From the NCBI GenBank assembly GCA_965222745.1, contig CBDCUW010000005.1:3410001-3474000 (forward strand): 64,000 nucleotides of DNA, in the 5' to 3' direction. Origin of the DNA: CBDCUW01 sp965222745 (GTDB lineage Bacteria; Planctomycetota; Planctomycetia; Pirellulales; Pirellulaceae). Made by a program: the position numbers and the translations under genes. Shown one piece after another: positions 62,909 to 64,000 of the stretch; within the stretch, counting starts at the first letter, position 1; every line of letters begins with the position of its first letter. The notes beneath the pieces were generated by a model, which was not told the DNA's origin, did no database searches, and saw nothing but the letters and a program-made list of their open reading frames with translations.

Positions 62909-64000
62909 CATCGGTTGAACAACGACTGGTTGCGATTCGCTTTCGCCTTCAAAAATCTCGCAGCCGTCTCTTGCTGGCGGCTCCCACCCGATGCCGCAGG
63001 CCGGGCATCGGCCCAGATCGACTCTTACCAATGCATCGCAACCGTGACACGGTTGGCGAGCTGTTTTGGGATAAACCGAAATGACGGCCAATGCGGTGCC
63101 GATCCCCAGGAAAATGCTGCTCGCCGCCCAAGCCAACGTGGCGCGAGTCGAAAGGAAACGACGTCGGCAGACCAGGACCGTCAGCGTCACTGCCACCGCG
63201 GAATGCAACAACGTCAACCACAAAACGACCACTTGCACTCGCCGCGAAAACATCAACATAGGAAAACCGCCAAAAGCCTTCTGCCAGATCAAGTCGGCAG
63301 ACGTGGTCGCCATCATCATCACCGGCGGGAACACCGAGCCCACCAAAGCGTTTGCATCGAGACGATCACTGGCTTGCCGATAGACGGCAAGCTGGCCACT
63401 GTCGGTGTTTGCTCCGCTCGCATCGAATCGGACGAAGCGGCTTTGCCCCGATTTGATCGTATCGATGATGACCGTTCCCGACGAATCGAAGTCGGCGATC
63501 GCAAGCGAGCCACCTGGGTGCTGGTCCAGTTTCAGCACACGCTGCCGGATCAATTCAACTTGAGGAAAACCGCCGGGCTTGTTGGGAAAACTTAGCAGCG
63601 TCTGTTTCGGATCGGTCGACTTCATTTGGTAAGAGGTGATCTCCTGGCCATGGTGAAGCCACACGATCGGCGGCCGCTGCTCTGTCGGTGGAATCAAGGC
63701 GGCCGAATTGATCGATTGCTCGGCCAACGTCCGCACGGAAACACCGTCGTCGCCTAACTGGTAGATCCCGCCGCGATCGACCAGCAGACCGTGCTCGGCT
63801 TGATTGGCGTTTGTCCAGTTGGTCCTGCCCATCAACCTCGCCGCGGCGATGCCGGGCGCGAGTCCGTCAAACCGCTCGCCATCGGAACCGATGCCGCTGC
63901 GCGTCAGGTATCCGCTCAACTGTGACGTCATGCGATCGTACAGCAGGTAATATCCATCGCGGTGATAAACCGCCCCGTACTTCCCAAATCGAGTGAACCC
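62906..64000 (-). CDS. Membrane protein with C-terminal zinc ribbon (N-terminus beyond window)
   Basis: The frame is open to the window edge, so the N-terminus is missing; 364 residues are visible. The first 210 are an extracytoplasmic-looking, beta-rich domain with short sensor-like motifs (DGYYLLYDRM; LLVDRGGIYQLGDDG). Two to three transmembrane segments follow (VVVLWLTLLHSAVAVTLTVLV; ATLAWAASSIFLGIGTALAVI). The end carries a zinc ribbon (CHGCDALVRVDLGRCPACG, two CxxC pairs) in the cytoplasm. I do not recognise a family. Confidence 0.7.
   Translation of the reverse strand, partial: GFTRFGKYGAVYHRDGYYLLYDRMTSQLSGYLTRSGIGSDGERFDGLAPGIAAARLMGRTNWTNANQAEHGLLVDRGGIYQLGDDGVSVRTLAEQSINSAALIPPTEQRPPIVWLHHGQEITSYQMKSTDPKQTLLSFPNKPGGFPQVELIRQRVLKLDQHPGGSLAIADFDSSGTVIIDTIKSGQSRFVRFDASGANTDSGQLAVYRQASDRLDANALVGSVFPPVMMMATTSADLIWQKAFGGFPMLMFSRRVQVVVLWLTLLHSAVAVTLTVLVCRRRFLSTRATLAWAASSIFLGIGTALAVISVYPKTARQPCHGCDALVRVDLGRCPACGIGWEPPARDGCEIFEGESESQPVVVQPM

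Overview
The window looks like part of a planctomycete chromosome, most likely from the family Pirellulaceae (Rhodopirellula-like). The evidence is the gene content: DUF1598, DUF1552, and DUF1587/1592/1588/1585 haem proteins, a PVC-type haem-binding domain, several sulfatases, a DUF1080 protein, an ISAzo13 ('Rhodopirellula') transposase, and a sigma factor with a long N-terminal extension. The assignment rests on recalled family signatures, not on a search.

Layout. 1-13982: exported catabolic and surface genes. A tightly coupled minus-strand operon (11676 down to about 1940) encodes a sulfatase fused to a cytochrome c-like tail, a propeller protein with two haem motifs, a DUF1592 haem protein, a DUF1552 protein and a PQQ-type propeller. 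It is flanked by a DUF374 acyltransferase and a large alpha/beta hydrolase. 14000-27400: an accessory island with one complete secreted RHS/YD-repeat protein (about 2126 aa) followed by displaced, truncated RHS 'tips', putative toxin ends and small immunity-like genes. It is broken by three insertion-sequence remnants or copies (ISL3-like, an unclassified DDE element with 12-bp ends, ISAzo13) and by a 15 x 17-bp tandem array. 27900-41400: mostly core genes, including coaX-obgE, a primary-type sigma factor, an aldo/keto reductase with a sugar isomerase, a FliN-like protein and an NRDE protein. 41400-53700: an FAD oxidoreductase coupled to a NosR-like FMN/Fe-S membrane protein, a release-factor-like protein, a glutaminyl-cyclase-like M28 enzyme, pepF, a lactonase and an MBL/beta-CASP nuclease. 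53900-64000: a sigma factor overlapping or abutting a FecR-like membrane protein, two further sulfatases, a DUF1080 protein, an esterase and a truncated membrane protein.

How the parts fit. Three sulfatases, esterases, DUF1080, sugar isomerase/reductase and haem proteins suggest scavenging of sulfated or acylated polysaccharides. The RHS region has the organisation of a polymorphic-toxin locus: one full-length gene plus an array of alternative 3' cassettes. Each cassette starts at the same RHS position and is preceded by the same 89-bp module.

Intergenic space is unusually structured. Short hairpins with a GGA/TCC loop, many entered by GTAG, fill every convergent gap longer than about 30 bp. 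Two hairpin families show compensatory stem changes, and two copies run into protein N-termini. I saw no tRNA, rRNA, CRISPR array or prophage.
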